From positions 9,583,579 through 9,647,578 of the forward strand of contig CM060115.1 in NCBI GenBank assembly GCA_030522415.1: a DNA stretch of 64,000 nt, written 5' to 3'. The DNA comes from Channallabes apus (Eukaryota > Chordata > Actinopteri > Siluriformes > Clariidae). Each line of letters begins with the position of its first letter. The first letter of the stretch is position 1. This document shows positions 46,540 through 58,167 of the stretch, in pieces. A program made the translations under genes and the position numbers. A model generated the notes under the pieces. It was given only the letters and a program-made list of their open reading frames with translations, had not been told where the DNA came from and searched no databases.

Positions 46540-46680
46540 GCTACGTCACATTGGGTAAGTCCCTTAACCATCACCTGCTCAGATGTGTAATGAGGATCTA
46601 AAGGTAAGTCGCTCTGGATAGGGGCGTCTGCCAAATGCTGTAATGTAATGTAATGTAATGTAAAATAAAGTAATGTCAAT
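46540..46680 (+). mobile_element. LINE/SINE 3' tail with (TGTAATG)n
   Basis: gtaagtcgctctggatagg, then gcgtctgccaaatgc and several taatg repeats. This is the classic 3' tail shared by fish SINEs and their partner LINE. The upstream body is not identifiable. Confidence 0.8.
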
Positions 46681-46772
46681 TACCAGCATGAAGTGACTCA
46701 AATTTCCTTTTTCTCTTATTTGTAATCACAGTACTGAGTGACTGCACCTCCAGTAATCCAAACCCTTAACAT

Positions 46773-46963
46773 TCATTCATTCATCTTCGATACCGCTTTA
46801 TCCTGTATTTAGGGTCGCGGGGACCTGGAGCCTATCCCAGGAGACTCAGGGCACGAGGCAGGGTACACCCTGGACAGCGTGCCAATCCATCGCAGAGCGC
46901 ACACACACACACACACACACTCACTCATTCACACACTATGGTCAATTTGGGAACGCCAATTAG
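46773..46963 (-). mobile_element. V-SINE copy 17, 5'-truncated with 15-bp target duplication
   Basis: Minus-strand 3' half only (tail, 3' region, CA spacer), ending at ccaattag. ccaaacccttaacat at 46758-46772 and 46964-46978 is a perfect target duplication. It shows directly that incomplete reverse transcription produced the copy. Confidence 0.95.
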
Positions 46964-46978
46964 CCAAACCCTTAACAT

Positions 46979-47750
46979 GTTATTTTTTAAAAGCAGGGTT
47001 TACAACCATCATGGCTCTTTTTCAGTCCTCAAGAAAATAATACAAGATATTCAACCTTTGTTGCACTATGAAACGTATCGCAATGGGTTGAACTGCCCCC
47101 GTAAACACACCACACATTGGCTGGAGATCAGCCTGGTATGCTGGACACTAGAGGTGAAGATTACTCACGGTTGCACAGCCAGTGTAGGCGGTTTAATCCT
47201 AAACTGCTCCCTCGAATCTCTGTTATAATGTGAATTGCTTATTTTCCAGGCATGCTATTTTGTCCTGATAAAATAGCAGACGCGGTTTTGAACGAGATCA
47301 TTCTTTTTCAAAGCTATCTGAGAGAAATGACCAGACTCATTCCTGGTGACAGACTTATTCCTGTCCATCTACACAACATAAATCCCAGCTGAAATTGTTC
47401 GAACACTGTTTGACAGGAGGCAAGGATGCAAAGGGAGAATCTCTGCTGTGAGTCAGCTGACAAAGCTAGCAGTTTTGGTTTGATTTATCCAGGAGCTCAG
47501 CTAAAGGCCGATCAGTAGAGACCTTCACGATCCGGAATCAATCAGACTCCATGCTGTCCGATCAAACACATTCACCCTGCTTTCACAGCAGACTGAATTA
47601 AGAGAACATCGATGGTTTGATTGCCGTGTCTGTAATGAATGAGCGGGCATTAAAAATACTTCTCCACCCCGAGAAAAATCAGATTTTTAAATCGTTAGCC
47701 TCTTTTCTATGCCTTATTACAATTACAAGTTTTTCGCATTTGTCATATTC
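46979..47750. other. unique DNA, possible conserved noncoding element
   Basis: 47250-47690 is repeat-free with balanced composition and words such as ctcattcctggtgacag and ggagctcagctaaagg. A 96-codon frame at 46938-47228 starts in the SINE and is not a gene. Confidence 0.35.
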
Positions 47751-47763
47751 ATATTAGTTTTCC

Positions 47764-48072
47764 GTCCAGGGTTCGATTCCCGTCTCTGTGTGCATGGAGT
47801 TTGCATGTTCTCCCCGTGCTTGGTGGGTTTCCTCCGGGTACTCCGGTTTCCTCCCACAGTCCAAAGATATGCAGGTTAGGCTAATTGGCGTTCCTAAAAT
47901 GCCCGTAGTGTGTGATTGGGTGTGTGAGTGTGTGTATGTGTGTGTGCCCTGCGATGGATTGGCACCCTGTCCAGGGTGTACCCCGCCTAGTGCCCGAAGT
48001 CTCCTGGGATAGGCTCCAGGTCCCCCGCGACCCTGAACACAGGATTAAGCGGTATAGAAAATGAATGAATGA
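47764..48072 (+). mobile_element. V-SINE copy 18, 5'-truncated with 13-bp target duplication
   Basis: + strand copy starting just before the B box (gttcgattcc), then core, TG spacer, 3' end and tail. atattagttttcc at 47751-47763 and 48073-48085 flanks it. Near-identical to the other young copies. Confidence 0.96.
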
Positions 48073-48085
48073 ATATTAGTTTTCC

Positions 48086-48310
48086 ACTTTCTCAGTACCT
48101 TTTTAATTTTTTTTTACATCAGATTCCGAACTAATGAAATACTCTGAGGGATTTGTCAGACTTTAGATAATCATTAATTAAAGATCAACCAACTTTTCAG
48201 TAACAAAGGTTGAATGAATCACCTTTTAAAAACCAAGTACCCCTGATTAACAATTATCAACACCCACAAAATACACAAAGCTGATGTATACAATAAAAAA
48301 ACACACTGCC

Positions 48311-48345
<35 letters not shown>

Positions 48346-48545
48346 TATTATTATTTGCTTTCATGTCATTAACCTAAAATGTAAGTATAATATAAAGTAA
48401 AATATAAGTAAGAGATTTAAATGAGATACTTTTTATTTGAAACTCACATTTTGTAAGTACTATATCCTTACGCTGCAAAAACGTATAGCAAGTGCAATTA
48501 TCTTGAACTGATCTAAAACAATTTAATATAGGGGTACAACATCCC
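48086..48545. other. unique AT-rich DNA with (TTA)n
   Basis: (TTA)n lies at about 48312-48355. No gene is seen. Confidence 0.5.
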
Positions 48546-48558
48546 CCATATAAAATAT

Positions 48559-48931
48559 TCATTCATTCATTCATTCTCTATACCGCTTAATCCTGTGTTC
48601 AGGGTCGCGGGGGACCTGGAGCCTATCCCAGGAGACTTCGGGCCCTAGGCGGTGTACACCCTGGACAGGGTGCCAATCCATCACAGGGCACACACACATA
48701 CACACACTCACACACCCAATCACACACTACGGGCAATTTAGGAATGCCAATTAGCCTAACCTGCATATCTTTGGACTGTGGGAGGAAACCGGAGTACCCG
48801 GAGGAAACCCACCAAGCACGGGGAGAACATGCAAACTCCATGCACACAGAGATGGGAATCGAGCCTGGCCGGGGAATCGAACCCAGACCCTGGAGGTGCA
48901 AGGCGACAGTGCTAACCACTACACCACCGCG
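48559..48931 (-). mobile_element. V-SINE copy 19, full length with 13-bp target duplication
   Basis: Complete minus-strand long-subfamily copy. ccatataaaatat at 48546-48558 recurs at 48932-48944. Low divergence. Confidence 0.97.
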
Positions 48932-48944
48932 CCATATAAAATAT

Positions 48945-49496
48945 ATTAAGCTTATTTGTAAACATATTTAGCTATTTTTTTTTCAGCATAAATTTCTTGT
49001 CATATTCTCTGTGTCTATACTGTAAGTTATTGATGTTCTTGTAGTACAGTATGTTTTAACCAAACGTACCGGGTCCATACCTCACATACAGTATACCTAA
49101 AATTTATGGGACACCAATCTCCTTTTGGAGTAGCATAAACTAACATAGTAACATGGTACTAACATAATACCCATAAAAGTGCCATATTTCCTACTCTGTG
49201 TAGTTTACCATAGCAAAACTTTGAATGGGATCTACTGTATCAGAAAATACAGTCTTAATTTAACCAAAACTTAAATGCGAGTTATTGATGTTGTTGTCAT
49301 ACATTAGAACCAAACGTGTAATATCCATACCTCAACATTTCCTTAATTTGGAGGGGGGGGGGGGGGGGTGGGTAGAATTGTTATGTTTAAAATAATAATA
49401 ATAAAAAAAGTTTAAATCTTTTGCACTAAAATGTGTTCTGTTTTGTTCCTGAAAGACCTACTGTATGTAGACTAAAGTCTTTCTTTTCTTTTCAAA
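48945..49496. other. unique AT-rich DNA with G16 tract
   Basis: A run of 16 G lies at about 49353-49368. Loose taccat/tactgtat words recall the 35.7-36.3 kb field. No gene is seen. Confidence 0.45.
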
Positions 49497-49710
49497 TATC
49501 CCATCGAGGGGTCGCCACAGGGTACCATCCGATCCGCACACAACTTTATATGGTCTGACATCAACTTGGCACAGGTTTTACACCGGATGCCCTTCCTGAC
49601 GCAACCCGTCCATTTTTCTAACCTGGCGTGGGGCCGGCACTGCATGGGTATGTGGTAGACTATAGTATGGGATGTAGCAACCCACCAATGGCAAGGCTCA
49701 AACTCAGATC
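49497..49710 (-). mobile_element. tRNA-Gly-type SINE, old copy
   Basis: On the + strand it reads as the reverse complement of the SINE at 3420-3657: catcgaggggtcgccacag, ggcacaggttttacaccgg, atgcccttcctgacgcaacc and a degraded head near 49660-49710. Confidence 0.85.
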
Positions 49711-50023
49711 ATCAGATTCTTAATATGCTGATTATAAATCTTTATTTGAAAAGGATTCTTTTCAAATAAAGGTTCATACTGTAATAGCCATATCAGAATC
49801 TGATAGGCTGGCACATTTAATGGCAAAATAACTAACAGTCACCTCTCTCGCGTTCAGTGCTAACACACATTTTCCATGGAGATTTTCACTTCTGCATGTA
49901 TTTTTTAAAAGAATGTGACAATACTGTAACTGTGCACAATGAAAATGTAATTCCCTAGATAAGATTTAATCATGAAAAATATATTTGTACAAAATTCAGG
50001 ATGACTTTAAAATGCAATAAACT

Positions 50024-50076
<53 letters not shown>

Positions 50077-50580
50077 TTTTTTTTTTTCCCTCACTCTGTA
50101 GACTTATGAAAGGGAAACAGACCCAGGCACAGATTTGCTGTCGTTTTCTCGTTCTCCTTCGTTTTATCTCTTACTCACTGCTTGCTAATAATAAACCAAG
50201 CACGTCACAGAAACAGAAGCCTCAGGGGAATTGGTAGATGGGCACATCCTAAAATCCACCCCCATCCCACACACGTCCTCTGCAGACAGAGGAAAGCATC
50301 TTCTCTTAAAGTGAGGGAAAGCAAAATTAGCAATCCTTTGTTAATCTCCTCAGGGTCAGTGTGGACGTTTTTTGTATCTTGTTTTTTAATAGATGCAGAA
50401 TCCTGCTCATGGACCATACTCATGGGGACAAATAAGAGACATTGGGGGGGGGGGGGATGGGAGGGGGGGATTGCTTCTCATGTAGGAATCTATGTAGACT
50501 ATGTAGAAGCATAAAGACGAAGCACTGAGTAACAGTGTTAGACCGATATCAGCCTGAAGCACTGGCTTGCTATCACAGTA
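49711..50580. other. unique DNA with long (TA)n and G runs
   Basis: A (TA)n microsatellite of about 22 units lies at 50027-50071, followed by a T tract. A run of 12 G lies at about 50445-50456. A 110-codon frame (50182-50514) crosses the G runs and is not convincing. Confidence 0.45.
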
Positions 50581-50589
50581 TACAGTACA

Positions 50590-50815
50590 TTATTCATTCA
50601 TTCATTCATTCATTCATTCATTTTCTATACTGCTTAATCCTGTGTTCAGGGTCGCGGGGGTCCTGGAGCCTATCCCAGGAGACTTCGGGCACTAGGCGGG
50701 GTACACCCTGTACAGGGTGCCAATCCATCACAGGGCACACACACATACATACACTCACACACCCAATCACACACTACGGGCAATTTAGGAACGCCAATTA
50801 GCCTAACCACTACAC
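50590..50815 (-). mobile_element. V-SINE copy 20 with internal microhomology deletion
   Basis: Minus-strand 3' half followed directly by the last part of the head (ccaattagcctaaccactac accacc). The missing core and B box lie between two ctaacc words, which are fused into one at the junction. It has a long (ATTC)n tail of about 8 units. Confidence 0.92.
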
Positions 50816-51640
50816 CACCCACAACATTTAATGTTACTGTAGATGCATCCAAAAAGTATAACATATCAAATTCTCATCTGATAAAAGTAGTAAATGACTT
50901 GGAACAATGCTTTTATAGGGACTTCAGAGTAATACCTTACTCTGATTTATGTCAGACCACATCGCACCACCATGTTGTTAATTCACTTCCAATAGTAACA
51001 CGCACCTCAAGTGTTTAATTCCTCGCTTATTTTTTTATTGCCAATAGACGGGTTAAATCAGGTGGCTCAATTTAATCAGTTGGCTTAATCAGTATCCACT
51101 TACAGTATATTGTGTACAACACCACAATAACTAATGTGGACCCAATACAACACCCCCCCCCCCCCCCGCGAACCTCCACCCAAAGTATAAATAATAAATA
51201 TATATTAGCTCTTGCAACAGTTTATCTGACGACTTCTGATTATTATTTCTTTAAAACGTATTTTTGTAAATACTGTAACTTTTACCATGAAGTGACATCT
51301 CAACCATTTGGAAGAGGTCTATACTGGAATTTGTTTAAAAAAAAAGAAAAGGTTTTAATTGATTTTCTTCTTACTGAGACTGAGTTTCAAACTACTGTAG
51401 AAGCCTTTTAGAGCACAAAGAATGTCTAAATGCGCATGCTTCCTAAAAGAATAATTTTTCCAAGAATAGAACAGTCCAGATATACTGAAAAATAACTGCA
51501 TTCATTGCACCAGTATTGTGACAAATTCCCCAAAAGGCAGTTCTATGATTTTGAATCACCATGGCAACCCTCGCAAAAAAAGTAGACCATAAGTAACATC
51601 CTATGTCATTATTTAGCTATGAATGGGAAATTGGTTTTAT
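50816..51640. other. unique AT-rich DNA with C15 tract
   Basis: A run of 15 C lies at about 51153-51167. No gene or transposon is recognised. Confidence 0.45.
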
Positions 51641-53704
51641 TTGGCTACTATGTCTTGTTTAATGCCTTGCTTAGTCTATCAAGTACGCGATGTACTAGTG
51701 TTACATCAGCAGGTTTGTTTTTAACCATGTCTTCGTCCTGCATGAGCGATGCAATGAAGCAACATTCTAGTGTAAAGACATCAGATGAAGCAGCACAACC
51801 CTATCTTGCCTAGAGCGCCCATGCTGCTGTAGCATTGCATTTTAATGTACTGTGAGTTTGCTCCTGGTTGACAGTCTAAACATGGTGTAAACAGGACAGA
51901 ATTCAATAAAAAAACATGCCACATCGATGATTATGGAAATATCAGCCAATAAGATCTGACAGCCAACAGTTTCACAGCATTGCAGTTGGCATGACAGCTC
52001 TGTACTGTATGTGTGCAACATGTGACCTAGATTGCACTGTTTATAATGCAGGAAGTCATTCTGTCACGTTCCTGCGCTTATGAAACCATTCGGTCCCCAC
52101 AATGCAACAAAACCAGAATGTGTGTTTAAACCTTGCAGTCAACATGCTGTCCATCATCATCAATCACCAGTTTTCTCCTTTATGCCAATTTGGCCATTCT
52201 CTCACTTCGTGTCTACATCTCGCTGTATCACCCTCATCCACTTGTTAACTCACTCACATGTTCTGGCTCTCCGCTCAGTCAGTCCATGTCGGTAATAATG
52301 TATGAGTCGAATATGGCTCCCACTTCGCCTTCGCCTCCTCCATCTCTAACTCTGCTTTCTTCACTGCCTGTCATTGTGCATTTACACACTCATCATCACT
52401 TATTCCATTCCTCCCTTTTTTCATCTAGCCTCATTTCACGATTTTCCATTCTTCCAATATGGACCGTTATTTCTTGGATATCTTCTCTCATCTCATTCCC
52501 ACTTTCCGTTCCAAACTCCCACCTCTCTCACACACCCCCGCCCCCACCCTTTATCTTTTACTCACCACCTCCTAATAATCCAAGGCGAGTTACTGAAACA
52601 GGATGCGCAGGGGACTCGGCAGATGACCACGCAGTCGACGCATCCCTCTGCAGGGAACACTAACGCCATCCTAAGTGGGATTAGACCATGCCTGGTGTCT
52701 CTTATGTATCTCTCTTAATTAAAAACAGAGCTCTGGAGTGCACCAGGCTCTCTGGATGCTCTCTGAATTAAAGCCCGGAAAGCCTTCGCAAGGCTTTCGG
52801 TTATGAGTATGGGCTGGATGCGGGTTCGCTGCTGAAATAGGTTTAATTAGGCTTGACTAATGAAGTGATGTAACATTTTCTGGCCAGACGTGATGACACG
52901 AAAATGTCACACTATCAGGATAGGAGGATTTGGGGTGGCTTTTTTTTTTCAGACGCATGTTTCTTCTTATTTTCTTCTTCTTCTTTCACTTCTTCTACTA
53001 CTTCCTTTTGTTTATCAAAAGGTGGTGTGGCATTAAGTGACATTGGTGGCGGTGGCCAAAGAACCCTTGGTAATGATAATGTACAGTATGTGTGCATGTG
53101 TATACTTGCATGGTGGCCTGGGAAACCCCTTGACATGATCGAATTATGACATTTTCTCTGGTTTTAAAATCTACCTATTTGTCAAACGAAAAGTGTTTCT
53201 CATTTGGAACATTTAATGTATTTAAGCCACAAATACTGTTCTATTAGGTTAAATTGCATGTCCCAAGATGTCAAAAGGGAGACAATTGTATTTAAAGTTT
53301 ACAATCCCAGTTCCACGGATGCCCCATTTTCCAGAACTCAGCCAGAGGGACATCCATTGTTTTTCCACCCCCGGACCACAACAGAATTAGTACCCATACT
53401 ATATATGATAGTTTCACTGTCCAATAAAGACCGATGCTAACTCACATGGACATCATGTTAACATAACACTACAGTAGCTACATACAGTACACTGATCAAA
53501 TTTACTAACATTATCCTTAAAACCACCAAGGTTTCAGGTTCCGCTTTGGTCGCCAGGACATCCCTGGGTCCTCGTGACATGTGTCCTCACGGCTTATTTT
53601 GCTATGCTGGGTGCTATGGGATACGGAGTGGGTCCTCTCTGGATCACATTTGTCTCATGGATACTTAGTCAAATTTAGAGGTGGGGTCAACAACCTTTAC
53701 TGGC
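51641..53704. other. unique noncoding DNA, pyrimidine-rich in the middle
   Basis: 52080-52660 is C/T-rich with open frames up to 176 codons (Ser, Pro, Leu and His-rich) that I read as compositional artefacts. 52860-53060 carries a T11CAG acceptor-like tract without matching donor. 53540-53700 is unique. Confidence 0.4.
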
Positions 53705-53885
53705 CCTTGTGTGCGGCAGGCTGTGATGCACTGGGCGTTCTGATACCTTTCTGTCATGGTCAGCAGTGACGTTTTTCAGCGATTTGTGCTGCATTGACTT
53801 TACTACTGTATGTTAACAGTCTGGATGGGCTGGCCTTTGTTCCCAGTGGGCGTAAATGTGCCTTGGGTGACCATGATCCTGCCAA
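53705..53885 (-). pseudogene. Tc1-like transposase remnant
   Basis: Minus strand corresponds to the region just after the HTH of the fish Tc1 family seen at 14177-15381. On the + strand it reads gtgatgcactgggcgttctg, tttttcagcgatttgtgctg and ggatgggctggcctttgttc. It is degraded by substitutions. Ends were not found. Confidence 0.7.
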
Positions 53886-54106
53886 GAGTGTACTCGTATA
53901 TACTGTAATTCAAAATCAACTTTATTCAGGGGTTAATGTTATATGTAGATGATCGATGAATATGGAGAGTCATCTATACGGAATGGCAGAACAGATAGGC
54001 TACCCATATTAGGGACAAAATAAACCCAATAGGAAAGTAACATGGACTAAATCTCTTGTGTTTACTGTAGTATTGTATTTTTTAAAAGTAGCAGACATAT
54101 TTAGGT

Positions 54107-54146
<40 letters not shown>

Positions 54147-55239
54147 GTCATGATAATCAAGACTCTTTTTTGTCCATTTTTGGAAGAATCTGGGCAAGCA
54201 TCCTCATCTTCCATTTCACAACAGATTGTGTTGTGCTAAATCATCACGGGCCGCCCTGTTTCCCTCCGTCGTAATGCGATCAAAAGGCCGCATATGGACA
54301 GAATTATGTGCTGAGTTGAGAGAATGCCAGAATCAATATTCTAACCCCTAACCCGCACAGAGTTCAGACGAGATTTTTAAAGTGGAATCGAATTAAAGTT
54401 TGTTGTGTATCCTGTGCCAAACAACAAGCCGCATTTATTTGAAGGACAGTAGCAGTGTGTGGGAAACGCTGTGTCTTCTGTACGGATAGATTGGGAGCAT
54501 GGTAAAGGACAGATCTAATCTAGGACACGTATACATACAGTATACTGTATATTTCTGCATTTCATTCTCTCTCATCTCTCTTTTCTTCATTGTTCATTGT
54601 ATGGAAATTGGCTTCGGAATTCAATTCAGCTGCTGAGACCTGTGTGCCATGTCTGTCTCCATATCGCCTTAATGTCAGCGTCTTGTTGACAACGACACCA
54701 GACAAGGAAGTCTGCAAGACAGCAAACAAACAAACAGCAGAGTCCTCAGCCAGTGGAGCATAAACAATTCAAGTCTTTCAAACCGCCTGGACGCCTCAAC
54801 CTTGTTTTTCTATTTTTTTTTTTTCCCTTTCTTTATTTTCACACAGCCAAATGCATAAATCTTTCAGGAAGCCATCATTCCGTATTCAGCTATCCGTCCA
54901 GTACTCCAGCCTCTTATTGATCGGCACAGCCTTTATTCATGCTATATTATTTTGCTTTGGGTTTGAAAAATGCAGGTTCTTATTTTTATTTTTTTGCAGA
55001 TTCTGCGGCCTACAGTATTTGTGGCCGGCGCTGCTAAACAGAGGTGAAATCGAACCTGGAAGAGGCGACATGGCGTGGCGACGAATTTAAGCAGGAGCTC
55101 GTTAAGAAAAGCATGTTCCTCATTTTTACGCTGATTAGTTCTTCCTTTCCCTTTTTTTACACTCTCCTTCCGATGCTGTTTTCAAGGGTGACATTTAATC
55201 AGGAGCGTTTGAGCATTACTATTCTCTTTTCTTCTTTTT

Positions 55240-55240
<1 letters not shown>
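53886..55240. other. unique noncoding DNA
   Basis: (CT)n lies at about 54111-54142. 54240-54840 is repeat-free and of moderate GC. Acceptor-like atctttcag near 54866 has no clear exon after it. No gene is recognised. Confidence 0.42.

Positions 55241-55241
<1 letters not shown>

Positions 55242-55328
<87 letters not shown>
55242..55328. repeat. (CT)n followed by (TA)n microsatellite
   Basis: About 20 CT units pass directly into about 23 TA units. Confidence 0.95.
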
Positions 55329-55331
<3 letters not shown>

Positions 55332-55608
55332 GGCGTGGGTGTTGCGGCGGCTGACGACCATCATGCCTTGCAGGGGTTCTCTGTGTGTTCACCCTGTCTG
55401 GGAAAGGGGTTCGGGTTAGTGGTGTCGGCCAAGTTGAGTGTGTGCGTGTGTGCTTTCTCTGTGTGTGCTATAACAGTGAATGTGCTGCTCATGCTATACA
55501 GTGCTGTGTGGTAATAAAGTACTCCCAGCCATTGCATTGGGCAGCAAATAAGCTCACTCGTCTCTCCAACGTCCTTTCCAGCGGTAAAACGCTACAATAT
55601 ATATATAT
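55329..55608. other. unique DNA, moderate GC
   Basis: gtggcgtgggtgttgcggcg and the following bases are unlike the AT-rich flanks. They lie between two TA-rich microsatellites and may be part of an unrecognised repeat. Confidence 0.35.
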
Positions 55609-55770
55609 AAGGCCCGGGTTCGATTCCCATCCAGTGCCCAAACCCCAGCCACTGGATGCAGTGCCGGTCCTTAGACCGGATAAAATGGGAGGGTTGCGTC
55701 AGGAAGGGCATCCGGCGTAAAACCTGTGCCAAGTTGTCAGGAGCAGCCGAAAGGCCAACAACAACAACAT
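55609..55770 (+). mobile_element. tRNA-Gly SINE, 5'-truncated, inside (TA)n
   Basis: It begins at the B box (ggcccgggttcgattcccat), then the full body, and ends in (CAA)n. A deletion removes the segment before ggagcagccg. TA-repeat DNA lies on both sides (55598-55608 and 55770-55802), so it probably inserted into a (TA)n microsatellite. Confidence 0.88.
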
Positions 55771-55803
55771 ATATATAGCCTATAAATATATATATATATA
55801 TAT

Positions 55804-56046
55804 GTAACCTTTGTATCACCACTCCTCCTGTATTATTCCCTTTGACATGTTGACATACACTACAGTGTATGCTTTTATTGACTTGGAAAAAATCATAATT
55901 TTAATTCACTGTTGAATAAAATATTTGTTTTGGAATTTCTCTTAAAAATGTTGTGTTTGATAACATTACTCAAAACATTATTAATGTTAATATTTTCAGG
56001 TAACATAATCAACAGCTGAAATATCAATCTCTCACTAATGTACTTG
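55804..56046 (+). repeat. duplicated block 1, copy A
   Basis: About 240 bp (taacctttgtatcaccactc ... atctctcactaatg) is strongly similar to 62081-62357. The paired copy has extra (AC)n. There is no coding. Together with block 2 (57470-57577 and 63127-63243) it suggests a segmental duplication or an unnamed dispersed repeat. Confidence 0.85.
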
Positions 56047-56156
56047 TTGTTGACCTTGACCATGAGGCCTTACCTCAAAGCACATGCAAGCTGTGCAAGC
56101 TATCTACAGAACATATACGGTAGGTTTTACTGCACAATTGTGATAAATGCCATTGT
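56047..56156. other. unique spacer before the hAT element
   Basis: No feature is recognised. Confidence 0.5.
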
Positions 56157-56164
56157 GTTGCTTT

Positions 56165-56931
56165 TAGGGCTGCAACAACTAATCGATAAAATCGATAATC
56201 ATCGATAATGAAATTCGTTGTCAACGAATGCCGTTATCGATTAGTTGGGCTGCTCACGTTACTGAGGAGCACGACCACAAGATGCACAAATACACAAAGA
56301 TACACAGTCGCTCGCGCAATGGAGGTTAGAGAAGCGTTTGCAGGGAAAAGCGCGCGCCCCAAGTCCTCCAAGGTATGGGAGCAATTTACATTAAACACCT
56401 TATCGGGCGTTAAAATCGACCGTTTTTCTGTCGTTCGCGAGCGCGGATGAAGCGCCGAGGGTTTTCTACACATGTGGGAGCCCCTAGCGATGGGGAGGAA
56501 TTGGCCACGACTAAAAACAAAAGGAGTCAGTGAGAGAGTTCACACGGGCTTTGGTGACGTGCGTTTGTCCGGCTGCGCGGTTATACGGCGTAAAAAGAAA
56601 AAAACGTTGCATGCAGCTTTTTCTTGCCGTTTAAATCCCAACGAACACAAGGAAAACACTTCTAGTTCGTTTTCTTCGCGTTCATTTTATGCTTCGGAGG
56701 ACCGGATATGTGCCGCCGTATTACGAGAATGTTTAAAACAATAAGATTAATGTCTAGTGTAGCAAAATGGTCTATATATCTATATATATTCTTTTTTCAA
56801 ATTATTATTATTGAGACAACAAAAAAAGGATAAAATACACGAGAGGATCGAAATCATGTATAAATAAATTTAAGAGAATTTAAAATTGAGGTCATTCTTA
56901 ATAACTGAATATGTCAGTGTATTTTTTTTTT

Positions 56932-56987
<56 letters not shown>

Positions 56988-57149
56988 AACTTGCCGTCTG
57001 CAATTTTTGTTAAAAACCCTGATTTATGGTTTTATATAGTTAAACAAAACATCAAATTAAAGCGTTCAGTTTCGTCCGATTAATCGATTAATCGAAAAAG
57101 TAATCGGCCAACTAATCGATTATCAAAATAATCGTTAGTTGCTGCCCTA
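56165..57149 (+). mobile_element. hAT deletion derivative, complete, 985 bp, 8-bp target duplication
   Basis: The ends are TAGGGCTGCAAC and its complement with one mismatch (GTTGCTGCCCTA). Subterminal atcgat/taatcgatta words are found at both sides. gttgcttt (56157-56164) and gttacttt (57150-57157) form an 8-bp target duplication, the hallmark of hAT. Inside, 56290-56450 encodes AFAGKSARPKSSKVWEQFTL, the start of a BED-type zinc finger (VWxxF aromatic motif) as in autonomous hAT transposases. The rest of the finger and the catalytic domain are missing. A (TA)n tract occupies 56935-56984. Confidence 0.9.
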
Positions 57150-57213
57150 GTTACTTTCATTCAGTAAACTTAGGAAATTATTTTCTTCAGGCACACAAAG
57201 TTGTCAAAACTTT

Positions 57214-57435
57214 GGCTAAGTGGTAGGTTTCTCACCTGCCATACAGAAGGCCTTGGTTCGATTTCTACCCAATGCCCAAACCCCAGCCACTGGATGGAGT
57301 GCCTTTCCCAAGCCTGGATAAAAGGTTAAGGGGTCGCGTCAGGAAAGGCATCCAGTGTAAAACCTGTGGCAAGTTGGATGCGGATTGCACCCGCTGTGGT
57401 GACCCCTCGATGGGAGCAGCCTTAGTCCAACAACA
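57214..57435 (+). mobile_element. tRNA-Gly SINE, nearly complete, old
   Basis: A box ggctaagtggtagg, B box ggttcgatttc, the body (gcgtcaggaaaggcatccag) and an (AAC)2 tail. It is more diverged than the copy at 3420. The first few bases of the head are lost. Confidence 0.88.
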
Positions 57436-57469
57436 TATTCTACTTTTAGAATCTTTGAAGCAGTCTGTA

Positions 57470-57577
57470 ACATTCTTTGTAATTTTGCGCAATTTGTTTT
57501 GTGTACAACAAAACTCCTCATTCCAGTTTGTTGCCAGGGACTCACTAGAAAAACACAAACTGTGACTCAGAGAAAAC
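57470..57577 (+). repeat. duplicated block 2, copy A
   Basis: gtctgtaacattctttgtaa to cagagaaaacatg is highly similar to 63127-63243. On the minus strand both copies retain a short frame beginning MRSF(V/L)VHKT(N/K)CAKLQRML, which may only reflect recent common origin. Confidence 0.85.
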
Positions 57578-57939
57578 ATGTATGTTTTGAAAAGGCTTGA
57601 ATGGCACTGTTCATTATAAAAAGCCTTGTAAAAAGTATGCATACAACCAAAGTTGTGTGCTCGAGTTACTTTCAACGGGAACTATTTTTACAAGAAAATG
57701 TTATATACAGTATAAGGTGTGGGAGTGGTGGCACAAGCGGCTAACGATCTATATTGTTGATTTTCGCTGAGGATCTACCACACCCCATACTCACCCCATT
57801 GTCCGGTTTGAGAACATATGTTTGATATTATAAAAATGCATCTGTTTCCTGTAACCAGTTTGTCATGCATTTCTTTATTCCGACATTGCATATATGTAAT
57901 ACAAGTAAATCTGAGTGTTTTTAATTATGATTATGCAGA
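57578..57939. other. unique AT-rich DNA
   Basis: ggagtggtggcacaagcggc near 57722 recalls a tRNA-like head but has no clear B box. No gene is seen. Confidence 0.4.
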
Positions 57940-58165
57940 GTTTGGGCTCGGCCCCTTAGTTCCAGTGTAAGGAACTTGATATACTGAAGCATCTTAACCA
58001 AGACACTTTGGGTAATTTCATGCCCCTTACTTTGTGGGAACAGGTTATTCAAGGTAGTTTATTTTTGGGTAAATTCATGCCCCTTACTTTGTAAACTGGC
58101 CTGCAGAGAGTCCTAACCCAACTTTATAGAACAGCTTTTGCAATGAAGTAGAACGTAAACTGCGA
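57940..58165 (+). pseudogene. Tc1-like transposase C-terminal remnant
   Basis: cggccccttagttccagtgt, then catgccccttactttgtggg (duplicated at about 58019 and 58077), followed by gcctgcagagagtcctaacc. This corresponds to the PDLNPIEHLWDE region with the third catalytic residue. It is cut by the next element at 58166. Confidence 0.75.
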
Positions 58166-58167
58166 TA

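Noticed and set aside
52133..52663. 176-codon Ser/Pro/Leu-rich frame
   Set aside because: The region is pyrimidine-rich, so stops are rare in several frames at once; overlapping frames look equally open.
55044..55514. 156-codon frame
   Set aside because: It crosses (CT)n and (TA)n microsatellites (Leu/Ser then Tyr/Ile runs) and has no domain.
57722..57750. another tRNA-like SINE head
   Set aside because: No B box or body follows.
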